Below, piece by piece: positions 25,839 to 35,500 of a stretch of DNA of 64,000 nucleotides. The position numbers and the translations under genes are program-made. The DNA comes from Nocardia colli (GTDB taxonomy: Bacteria > Actinomycetota > Actinomycetes > Mycobacteriales > Mycobacteriaceae): positions 108,913 to 172,912 of the forward strand of contig NZ_VXLC01000025.1 in the NCBI RefSeq assembly GCF_008704205.1. The letters run 5' to 3'. Below the pieces are notes generated by a model that was not told the DNA's origin, ran no database searches, and saw nothing but the letters and a program-made list of their open reading frames with translations. The first letter of the stretch is position 1. The number at the start of each line of letters is the position of its first letter.

Positions 25839-27596
25839 ATGTACCAACCTCGCATCGACGCGGGCATCCAGATGACCACGCGGGACGGCGTAACCCTCAC
25901 CGGCGACCTCTACCGACCCGCCGACGACGGCCGCTGGCCGGTCCTGCTGCACCGAACCCCCTACGACCGCAAGGACTCCTACCGAGTTTCCGGGATCGTC
26001 GCCGACCCGTTGTGGCTCGCCCGGCAGGGGTTCGCGGTACTCGTCCAGGACACCCGCGGCCGGTTCGACTCAGGCGGCGAGTTCGACTTCATCACCCAGG
26101 AATACAACGACTCCTCCGACGCAATCGACTGGGCCGCAACACAATCCTGGAGCGACGGCAACGTCGGCAGCTACGGCTCGTCCTATCTCGGAATGGCCGT
26201 CTTACAGGCGGTCGCTGCCCGAAATCCACACCTCAAAGCCGCGGTCGCCATGGTCGCCACGGCCGACATGCGCCACACCGCCCGACCCGGCGGCGTGTTC
26301 GAGCTCGGCTTCCTCACCACCTACGGCCTCGTCCTGAGCCGCGAAGGTCTCGACCACACATCACTGAATTCTACTGAGCGGGAACATGTTCGAAAGCTGA
26401 TCGGCGAAGCCTTCGCCGACCCGCACGCCACCCTGAGCCGCCTGCCCCTGACCGGCATCAGCCCGCTCGACGACGAACGGGTCGCGCCGTTCTGGGCCGA
26501 CTGGCTGCGCTCGCCCCACGACCCGTTCTGGGACCGGCCCACCCTGCTCACCGAGCCCGAACGCGTCACCATCCCGTTCTTGCAGGTCACCGGCTACCTG
26601 GATTTCACAAGTCCCACCCAGTTCCGGCTTGCCACCCGGCTGGCCGGGAACGACAACGCCCAGCTCGTCGCCGGACCGTGGAACCACTTCGGCGCGTACT
26701 CCCCGCCGGGGCAGGTCGGCGCGCGCGTACCCGCCGACGCCACCGCCGGGGTGCCCACCTGGAATCCGGTGCTCGCCGGCTTCTTCGACCGCCACCTGCG
26801 CGGCGGCGACGGCTCGGCTTACCCCACCGCCGACCGATACCTGTCCGGACCGGGCCGGGTCACCTACTTCGTCGGCGGCTCGGACACCTGGGCGCACGCA
26901 CCCGCCTGGCCGCCCGCGACGACGGTCGCGGAATGGGTCCTCGGCTCCGGCGGCGACGCTCGCACCGCTACCGGCGACGGAACACTCATTTCCCCAGGCG
27001 CGGAACATGATTCAAAGATCGGCTCCGACACGTTCACCGCCGACCCGCACGACCCGTTCCCCACCCACGGCGGTGCGATCACGGTCGAAGGCGACCCCGC
27101 GACGACGCCGCAAGGCATCCAGGACCAGCGGGCCGTCGACGGGCGCGCCGATCTGCTCGTCTATACCAGCGATCCGCTGACCGAGGACCTGACCATCGCC
27201 GGACAACCGGAACTGCGCACCTTCCTCAGCAGCACCGCCCCGGACGCCGACGTCTGCGTCACCTTGGTCGACGTCGAACCCGACGGTTTCGCCCGCAACG
27301 TCGCCGACGGGGCCCAGCGTGCCCGGTACCGCAACGGCGGCGACACCGATTGGCTCGATGCCGGCGAACCCGGCCGCGTGACCGTCACCCTCAACGACGT
27401 CGCCCATCGATTCCGCGTCGGCCACCGGATTCGCGTGCAGATCGCCGGATTCAGCTTCCCGCGCTTCAGCCGAAATCTGCACACCCGCACCATTCCCGAG
27501 TTCGGCACGCTCGACGAGGCCGTCACCGCACAGCACACCGTGCATTACGGCCCAGCCACCCGGTCCGCCCTGCGCCTGCCGGTGCTCGGCGGATGA
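25839..27596 (+). CDS. CocE/NonD-family serine hydrolase (S15 type)
   Basis: AGGAG lies 8 bases before the ATG. The 585-residue protein has an alpha/beta-hydrolase domain at the N terminus (VLLHRTPYDRKDSY, FAVLVQDTRGRFDSGG). The nucleophile elbow is GSYGSSYLGMA, where the second Ser of GSSY is the likely nucleophile. The acid is in VTGYLDFTSPTQF and the His in VAGPWNHFG, giving the classical triad of cocaine esterase. The C-terminal half is the jelly-roll domain seen in X-Pro dipeptidyl peptidases (LVYTSDPLTEDLTIAGQPEL, RVGHRIRVQIAGFSFPRFSR). It hydrolyses an ester, amide or acyl-peptide bond; the true substrate is not known. It is probably cytoplasmic, as no signal peptide is visible. Confidence 0.9.
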   Translation: MYQPRIDAGIQMTTRDGVTLTGDLYRPADDGRWPVLLHRTPYDRKDSYRVSGIVADPLWLARQGFAVLVQDTRGRFDSGGEFDFITQEYNDSSDAIDWAATQSWSDGNVGSYGSSYLGMAVLQAVAARNPHLKAAVAMVATADMRHTARPGGVFELGFLTTYGLVLSREGLDHTSLNSTEREHVRKLIGEAFADPHATLSRLPLTGISPLDDERVAPFWADWLRSPHDPFWDRPTLLTEPERVTIPFLQVTGYLDFTSPTQFRLATRLAGNDNAQLVAGPWNHFGAYSPPGQVGARVPADATAGVPTWNPVLAGFFDRHLRGGDGSAYPTADRYLSGPGRVTYFVGGSDTWAHAPAWPPATTVAEWVLGSGGDARTATGDGTLISPGAEHDSKIGSDTFTADPHDPFPTHGGAITVEGDPATTPQGIQDQRAVDGRADLLVYTSDPLTEDLTIAGQPELRTFLSSTAPDADVCVTLVDVEPDGFARNVADGAQRARYRNGGDTDWLDAGEPGRVTVTLNDVAHRFRVGHRIRVQIAGFSFPRFSRNLHTRTIPEFGTLDEAVTAQHTVHYGPATRSALRLPVLGG

Positions 27597-27624
27597 CCGT
27601 AAACACCAGCAGAAGGAGTCCCCA

Positions 27625-27966
27625 GTGTCCGAAATCGTCGTCATCGCCAGTCTCCAGGCCAAACCGGAGCGCGGCGCCGAATTGCTCGCGCTGCTCGCCG
27701 AACTGATCCCCCCGGTGCTGCACAGCGAACCCGGCTTGCAGCGTTATGCCTTCTACGTCGAACCCGGCACGGATCCCTTGCGCGTCACCGTGATCGAGAA
27801 ATACGCCGCCGAAGCCGACCTGGAAGCACATAACAGCGGCGTCCTGGTCGACTATCTGCCGCGGCTGCTCGATCTGGTCGATCCGGCTCCGCACACCGTG
27901 GAACTACGCCCGGCATCGCTGGCAGTCACCGTCAGCGACAGCGACGCCGCGCGGCTGACCATCTAG
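27625..27966 (+). CDS. Putative quinol monooxygenase, ABM domain
   Basis: This 113-residue protein starts at GTG with AGAAGGAG upstream. It is a dimeric ferredoxin-like antibiotic biosynthesis monooxygenase (ABM/YgiN-type) fold: VVIASLQAKPERGAELLALL, then PGLQRYAFYVEPGTDPLRV and the EKYAAEADLEAHNSG strand-helix. Family members oxidise quinols without cofactor or act as small binding proteins. It is the third gene of the TetR-controlled operon, and its pairing with a quinone-reductase-like enzyme suggests handling of phenolic or quinonoid compounds. Confidence 0.85.
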   Translation: MSEIVVIASLQAKPERGAELLALLAELIPPVLHSEPGLQRYAFYVEPGTDPLRVTVIEKYAAEADLEAHNSGVLVDYLPRLLDLVDPAPHTVELRPASLAVTVSDSDAARLTI

Positions 27967-28006
27967 CACCTGTATCGAATCGCGCAGACCAACTGCGTAA
28001 CCCGAC

Positions 28007-28044
28007 CCCGCCGGTCGGCGGGACTGCCCCCGCTGACCGGCGGG
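28007..28044. terminator. GC-rich hairpins after the ABM gene (possible terminator)
   Basis: CCCGCCG/CGGCGGG (28007-28022) forms a tight stem, and a second CCCGC/GCGGG hairpin follows. The unit CGGCGGGACTGC occurs twice (28016-28027 and 28038-28049). There is no T tract. The two hairpins lie 40 to 80 bases after the operon stop in a 210-base gap, so termination is a reasonable guess but unproven. Confidence 0.35.
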
Positions 28045-28176
28045 ACTGCGTCGCCGCCGAAGCGTTTTCGCGACTCGCGATGGGACCGTGGTGGAGATCC
28101 GAGTGGATCGACGCCGCATACCGTTGCGGGGAATCTCCCACCGGCGCAGGCCCGGCCGGGGACAGACAGGAGAACT

Positions 28177-28980
28177 ATGTCCGGCACGAAACCGAGCGGC
28201 GATATGCGCTCGACCGTTGTAGACCGACGCCGGTTACTCCTCGGCGTGCTCCCGGCCGCCGCGTTGCTGGCGGCCGGCTGCGGCGAGTCCGATGCCGACA
28301 AGCAAAGCGCCCCAAGGCGACTCGCGCTGATCTATAACGGTCCGCAGGGCTGCCCCGGCTGTGCGCCCGCGATCGCCGACGTGCTGCGGCACGCCCCGCA
28401 CCCGTTCGAGGTCGAATACGTCGGCCCCGGCACCGGAACGCCGCTGACCGCAGCCGCGCTGGCCGAAGCGCAGCTCTACGTCCAGCCCGGCGGCGGCGCC
28501 GACCTCGACGGAACCTGGCGGACCCTGCGCGACTCCGCCGACCTGATCCGCGACTGGGTCCGCAACGGCGGCAGCTACCTCGGCTTGTGCTTCGGCGGCT
28601 ACCTGGCCGGCCGCGACCCCGGCTTCGACCTGCTCCCCGGCGACACCGACGGATACGCCGGCTCCCCCGGCGCCACGGTCCCCGACGATCGCGACACCGT
28701 CGTCGCCGTGACCTGGCAAGGCAAGCCGCGGCACATGTACTTCCAAGACGGCCCAGCCTTCCTCCTGGACAACGGCGCCGACGCCACCGTGCTCGCGACC
28801 TACCCCAACGGAATGGCAGCCGTCGTCGTCGCCCCCTACGGCAAGGGCCGAGTCGGAGTCAGCGGCCCCCACCCCGAGGCCGACGAATCCTGGTACGCAG
28901 ATAAAGGATTGACCAACCCCGACGGCATCCACCTCGACCTGGCCTACGAATTGATCGAGGCGACCACCACCCGCCGGTGA
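28177..28980 (+). CDS. Lipoprotein with BPL_N (glutamine-amidotransferase-like) domain
   Basis: GGAGAACT precedes the ATG. The 267-residue protein has an N-terminal signal with arginines (DRRRLLLG at 16-23, Tat-like) and a lipobox LLAAGC with Cys35, so it is likely an exported lipoprotein. The following domain resembles the N-terminal, class I glutamine-amidotransferase-like part of biotin-protein ligases (BPL_N). Its nucleophile-like loop is GGSYLGLCFGGYLAGRD, whose Cys lies in the usual elbow position, and a later HMYFQDGPAFLLDNGADATV segment follows. Family members in bacteria are of unknown function. The Cys suggests a hydrolase or binding site. It sits alone between the ABM operon and the small secreted protein. 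Confidence 0.8.
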   Translation: MSGTKPSGDMRSTVVDRRRLLLGVLPAAALLAAGCGESDADKQSAPRRLALIYNGPQGCPGCAPAIADVLRHAPHPFEVEYVGPGTGTPLTAAALAEAQLYVQPGGGADLDGTWRTLRDSADLIRDWVRNGGSYLGLCFGGYLAGRDPGFDLLPGDTDGYAGSPGATVPDDRDTVVAVTWQGKPRHMYFQDGPAFLLDNGADATVLATYPNGMAAVVVAPYGKGRVGVSGPHPEADESWYADKGLTNPDGIHLDLAYELIEATTTRR

Positions 28981-29090
28981 ACCCGCTTGGGGCAGGACCG
29001 TACTTTCTGGGGATTGGTGCGCGGGAATCCCCCGCATACGCTTAACTCACCATTCACTCGAATTCTTTCCTGCACAACAGGAGTCACGTG

Positions 29091-29540
29091 ATGATCGAAT
29101 CTCGCCGGTTTGCCATGCCCAGAATCCGGAGCATCCGACTGGCCGTCGCCACAGCGGCAGCACTCGCCGGCTCCACGGTGCTCGCGGGACCGGCACTGGC
29201 CACACCTCAGGTTCTCACCGTCGAAGACAATCAGCATCTCAACGCCGACGGCACCGTGGACGTCATCGGAACCTACCGCTGTAGCGGCGGTCCGAGCAAC
29301 ATCCTCTTGGGCGACTCGGTATTGGACCAGCAGAGCGACAACGTCGGCTCACCGTCGACCACGATCCCGGGCACCTGCGACGGCGCCGCGCACCCCTACA
29401 CCATCCACTTTCCGGCCGGGAGCTACTTCTCCTTCCAGCCGGGCCCGGCAACCTTCACCAGTATCTGGTCCTTCTACGACGCAGCGGGGAATCCCACTGC
29501 GGCCGAACTCGTCAATGCCCCGATCACCTTGCGGCGCTAA
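29091..29540 (+). CDS. Small secreted protein, DUF6299-like
   Basis: GGAG lies 7 bases before the ATG at 29091; a GTG 3 bases earlier is in frame. The 149 residues begin with a positively charged n-region (MPRIRSIRL) and a hydrophobic core, then a signal peptidase site after PALA. The mature part is about 110 residues with two Cys (YRCSGG and GTCDGA) likely to form a disulfide, and an immunoglobulin-like beta pattern. It resembles small secreted DUF6299-type proteins in Nocardia and Streptomyces; the function is unknown. It ends 14 bases before the convergent end of the large synthetase. Confidence 0.75.
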   Translation: MIESRRFAMPRIRSIRLAVATAAALAGSTVLAGPALATPQVLTVEDNQHLNADGTVDVIGTYRCSGGPSNILLGDSVLDQQSDNVGSPSTTIPGTCDGAAHPYTIHFPAGSYFSFQPGPATFTSIWSFYDAAGNPTAAELVNAPITLRR

Positions 29541-29554
29541 GTGTTTCGCGACTC

Positions 29555-32500
29555 CTATCGTTCGGGCGCCTCGTTGATCGTTTCGGCGATCAGTGAGGTG
29601 TGGGGTGGTCGCACGATTCCGTAATGCGTGGTGTCCAGTCGATGCCACTGAGTCTTCGGCCCCAAGTGCGTGGGCCAATCCTGCTGCTGCGCAGCTGAAC
29701 TCGGCCCGTCGACACCCGCCTGTTCGGCGAGCCAAAGTTCGCTCGGGGTGTGCGCCAGGTGCGGAAGCCTGTGTTCGACCATGCTGTTCAGGTTGGCGCG
29801 ACAGCATCGGGCCAGCCGTTCGGCGTAGGCGGTTGCCGCCGCGGCACCTGCGTGGTCCAGCTCCTGAGCGAAAACGTCATCGAGTCGCGCCTGGTCGTAC
29901 GCGCGCACCACAGCGCTCGCTCCCGGAGGTGGCGGATCGATCAGATGCAGCCCTTGCGCAGGCCGCCCCGCGGCCTCGGCTTCGGCGGCCATCCCGATCG
30001 CCACCCAGGCCCCGAAGGACCAGCCGGCCAATTGCCATCGCCATTCCTCAGCCGGGAAACGGGTCCGCAGGGCGACGTAATAGTGGTGTGCGCGCTCGGT
30101 CAGCGTCCAGGTCGGCGCGGTGGCCTGCCGCAGCGCCGGGTCGGCGATGAGGCACACCGTGAGGTGCGGCGCCAACGCGGAGACGAGCGCCCGATAAGCC
30201 TGAATGTCACCGCCCACCGGATGCACCAGGCACACCACGTCCGATCCGGTCCCCTCCTGCCAGACGTCGAGCACGACGTCCTCCGGACCGGCCGTCCCCG
30301 CCGCTTCGGCGAGCCGGGACAGGACCTCGTCCAGACTCACCCGGTGGCTCAGCCGAGCCAGGTCCAGCTCGACGTTGAAATGCTGTTTGATCGTGTCCAG
30401 CAGATCGAGCATGGTGAGCGAGTCGGCGCCCAGGTCGTAGAGCGATGCGTGCGGATCGAGATCGTCCAGGCCCAGCGCGTCGCACAGCTCCGCACGTAGC
30501 AGCCGTTCCGCCGATTCGACCACCACACCACCGCCCGCCGGTGTCGTGGCTGCTGCGGGAGCGGCATAGAAGGAGCGGGCCTCGTCGAGATCGGTGGTAC
30601 AGACCAGCAGTTGCGGCAGTTGCACGCCGAGGGCGCGCGCGAACACCCGTTGCCCCTCGTGATCGGTGAGGCCGACGGCCAGGTGCGCCCGATGCCGGGC
30701 GTCTGTCGGCAAGGCCCGCACCGCCATTCCGGTTTCTCGCCACACATCCCAGCCGATGCTCACCCGCAGCGTGGTGTCGTCTGCTCCGCTCCGGTATCCG
30801 GCGAAACCGTCCAGCAGCGCGTTCGCGGCGGCGTAGTCGAGCTGGCCGATTCCGCCGAACCGGGCCGCCATGGACGAGCAGTACACGGCGAGGGTGGGCC
30901 GGTGCTGCTGGATCAGGCGCTCCATCAGCAGAGCTCCCCGCAGCTTTGCTGCGATCCCCTGCCGCGCCGTGTCGGGATCTCGGCGCGCGATCAGCCCGCC
31001 GGCCGCCACGCCGGCCGCATGCACGATGCCGTCGAGCCGGTCCAGCCGATCGCCGATGCGCCGCACGAGCACGTCGAGATCGGTCTCGGCCAGATCCGCA
31101 TCGATGGTCTCGACCCGATCGGCCCAGGGCGCCAACACTTCTGGGAGGTGTGCGTGCCTGGCCAGCAGTGCGACCCGGCCCGCGCCGTTGTCCAGCAACC
31201 AGTCCGCCACACTCGCGCCGATGCCGCCGGTCCCGCCGAGAATCAGATACGTGCCGCCCGCGACAGTAACGACGTCTCCCGTATCCACGGAGACGGGCGA
31301 CACCAGCTGCTGCCACCAATATCCCTGCCGCAGAGCGAGATCCTTCGGCACCTCGGCATCACTGTCGAATCCGCTCGTCAATTCCGCAAGCGCCGCGGCC
31401 CATTCGCTCGGAGCCGTCCCGGGCAGATCGATCCAGGACCCGGGCACACCGGTCTCCTGCGTCCCCACCTCGCACACCCCGGCAAGGAGATTCGGCTCCG
31501 GCCGTAGCACCGCCCCATCCACCGGGCGTGCCGCCGCCGACAACCACCACACGCGAACACGTTGCGCGACCCGGTGATCCGCCACCGCACGGAGCAACGC
31601 GGCGGGGGTATCGACACACGCCCAGTTCGCTCGTTCGACACTGGCCGGTCCGACTGGTCCGTCGACGCCCAAGGGCAGCGCGTGCACCCAGTCGATCCCG
31701 TCGCAATCGATATCGGCGAGCACGTCGAGCAGCTGCCGAAGCGATCCCGAATCTGCGGGGTCGACGTCGAACACGTCTTCTCCCGCGTGCCGGTAACTGT
31801 CTCGGGCGACGACCTGGACGACGCGGAGGTGCGCCCGCCCGAATGCCGCCACCAATGCGGGGTCGGATGGACCGTCAGTCATCAAGACCAGCAGTCGATT
31901 CCGTGGCGATGCCGCCGGAGCACCGGCGCGACGCAGCCGCACCCAGTGCGGCTGATGCAGCCAGTCGGCTTTCGGCAGCCGTCGCGGTCCGGTCTCGGCG
32001 ACCGATTGCGGCTGCTGCACTGCCGGTTTCGCGCGCGGGAAGTCGAACTCGGCGAGATCGAAAGCCGGCGGCGGAAAGTTCCACGGTGACTGCGCCGGTC
32101 CGCTCGGCCACGCGATGGACCGACCGGACAACCAGGCCTCCACCAGCTCACCCGGCGCCGAAGTAGCGGATACCGGGTCGGCGACCGTCTCCACGGCGAC
32201 CACCTCGCCCGCCCGCAACCACCGCACGGCATCGGCCGCATCGGTGCAGACCACGGCCATCCGCCACCGTCGATCGGGCCGACCTGCCTGCAAGTGGCGC
32301 AGCACCTGCGCGTAAGCCTGCGGGTACTCCGCCAGATACTCGGCGACCCGCGCCGCATCGGCCCGCAGCGCGACTTCACTACTGCTCGAAAGCATCAGGC
32401 AGGCAACAGACTCCGGCGCGGAACCAGTATCCGGACCGGCCTCGAGCACGACATGCGCATTGACACCACCGATACCGAAACTGCTGACCGCCGCCACCCG

Positions 32501-35500
32501 CGGCCGGTTCACCGGCCACGGTCGCGCCTCAGTAGGCACGTAGAACGGCTCGAGGTCGTCGACTAGCTGCGGGTTGGGCGCCCGGAAATCCACTGTCGGC
32601 GGGATCAATTCATGGTGCAGCGCAAGGGCGGCGCGGATCAGCCCGATCACCCCGGCCGCCGCGCCGAGATGGCCCAGCTGACTCTTGACCGACGACAGCG
32701 CACACCCACCCGATTCGGCCGAGTCCAACGCCTGCCGCAGCGCCCCGACCTCCACCGGATCACCGAGCCGGGTACCCGTACCGTGCGCCTCGACGTAGGC
32801 GACCTCGTCACCACGACGACCGCTGCGGCGCAACGCGGTCCGAATCACCGCCCGCTGCCCGGCCAGCCCCGGAGCGCTGTACCCGAGCTTCGCCGAGCCG
32901 TCGTTGTTGACGGCGGACCCGGTGATCACGCCGTACACGGTGTGGCCGTTGCGGCGCGCCACGGACAGCCGCTCCAGCACCACCACACCCACCCCGCTCC
33001 CACCGATCGTGCCGCCGGCATCGTCGCTGAACGGACGGCAATGCCCGTCGGGCGAGAAGATGTGCTGCGGGCGGTATCGATACCCGTCCGCGAGCGTCGG
33101 ATCGACCAGCACCCCGCCGGCGAGCATCACCTCCGCCTCGCCGTTGCGCAGCATCCCGGCCGCAAGGTGCACGGCGACAAGCGAACTCGCGCACGCCGCC
33201 TGCGCGGTGAACACCGGACCGGTCAGCCCGAGATGGTAGGCCACCTTGGTGGCGAGGAAGTCCTTGTCGTGGTGCTGCGCGAGCTGGAACTCGTCGGGCA
33301 GCAGCGCCGGATCGGCCTCGCGCAGCAGGGTCTGGAAGTAGGTGTTCTCCCCGCACCCGGCGATCAGACCCACGAGCCGATCGGACGGGTCGGCGATGCC
33401 CGCATGCGCCAGTGCCTGTACGCAATTCATCAGCAGGTGACGCTGTTGTGGGTCCATCACCGCGGCATCGCGCCGGTTGATGCCGAAATGCGCTGGGTCG
33501 AAGGCCAGGAGACCCGCCATTTGACTGCGCGCGCCCACCACACCGGTTGGGGCGTCGAAGAATTCGATACCCCGCCCGGCGCTCTGCACCATGTCCCAGA
33601 ACGCTGCCACATCGTCCGCACCGGGGAGCCGGACCGCCATGCCGACGACGGCGATCGGTTCGTCTACCGCGGCCGCCTCTCGCGGCCCCTGCGCGGCAGG
33701 CACATTCGCCCCGTCCACGAACCGCGCCAGCGCACCGATGGTGACATGCTCGAACAGATCAGCAACGGTGAACCGGAGACCCAGCGCGGCACTGCAATGC
33801 AGATGAAAACGCATCAACGCCAAACTTGTTGCGCCCGCACCGAAATACGTCTGCTCCGGCCCGATCGGCACACCGGTCGACGCCTCGAACGCCGCCGCCA
33901 GCTCCGCTTCGCGCGCCGACCACAGGGTTGGCGCAACGGTCCGGATCAAGTCCTCGCCGGGGGCGCTCGCCGCCGCCCGCCGATCCAGCTTGCCGCTCGG
34001 CGTCCGCGGCAGCTCCGCCACCACCCTGAACCGATCGATGCTGACCGGACCGGGCAGCAACCGCGCCAAATGTGCCGTCAGCTCGGGCACTTCCGGTACC
34101 GCACCGCGACACTGCAGGCAGGCCACCAGGGCACCACCGTCACGCACCACCACGGCCTGCACGACCCCGGGATAGCGCAGCAGCGCCACCTCGAGCTGCC
34201 CCAACTCGACTCGATGCCCGCTCACCTTGATCTGCTCGTCTTCCCGACCGACGAAGTGCAGCAGGCCTTCTCGATCGAAGAATGCTCGATCACCGCTGCG
34301 ATAGCACAACCCGACTCCGGCCACCTCGACTAACCTGTCCGCGCCGGAATCACCCAGATAGCACCGAGTCGCCATCGAACCACCGATCAGCAGCTCCCCC
34401 ACCGCCCCCGGCGGCACCACCAGACCGGCCTCGTCCACCACCCGCAGCACCGCGTTGTCGATCGGTCGCCCGACCGACGGCCGTTCCGGCCACCGCATCG
34501 GATCCGAGTCCAGGGACAACGTGCTCACCACGTGCGTTTCCGTCGGCCCGTAGTGATTGAACAGCCGCGCCCCCGGCATCCCCGCGAACCAGCGCCGAAT
34601 CGCGTCGGTGGATACCAATTGCTCGCCCGCAGTAATCACCTCGCGCAGCCGCGCCGGATACCGGCCGGACTGGACGCCGTGCTCGGCCAGCAGCTGTAAT
34701 GCCACGTAAGGCAAGAAGATTCGCTCGGCACCGGCCGAATTCAGCTGATCCAGCAAGGCGGGCATGTCGTGTCGCCACTGCGGCTGCGTCAGGTGCAGAC
34801 ATCCCCCACCGCACAGCGTCGAGAAGATCTCTTGGAACGACACGTCGAACGACAGCGCGGAGAACTGCTGCGTCACCGCCGCGGCACCCAGTTGCCCCGA
34901 ATCCGACTGCCACCGAAGCAGATTGCACAGCGTGCGATCGGGTACCTGCACGCCTTTCGGCGTCCCCGTAGAGCCGGAGGTGAACAGTAGGTAGAGCGGC
35001 CACTCGCCGCTTGCCACATTTTCGGTTGCACCGCTGCGCAATTCGTCACTCGGCTCGGTATCCGAGGACAGCGTGACCGGGTGGCGGGCGACGACTCCGT
35101 TGTCGATGGCGTCCCAGGCCTCGACCGAGTTCGGCGACAGCAGTACGCACAACGGTTGAGCCTGCTCGAGCATCTGGTGCAGGAGCGCGGGCGGATAGGC
35201 GGGATCCAGCGGTAGCGCGGTCAGGTGCAGGCGAGCCAAGGCCAGCAAGGACACCACATGTTCGATCGACGGCTCGAAGAACAGCGCGACACAGCGGAGC
35301 CCGTCCTCGCCTGCCGAAAGTGCTCGGCTTAACGAGATTTCACCGGCCAGGCCGGCCGCGAAGGCGTCGAGCTCGGCGTAGCTCACCGTGCGCCCGCCGA
35401 CGCTCAGTGCCGGCGCGTCCGGAGTCAGCGCGACCTGCCGGGCGAATCCCTCGGCCACCGTGGTGAACGACAGCGGCACCGACGCACCGCGCCCGCTCTC

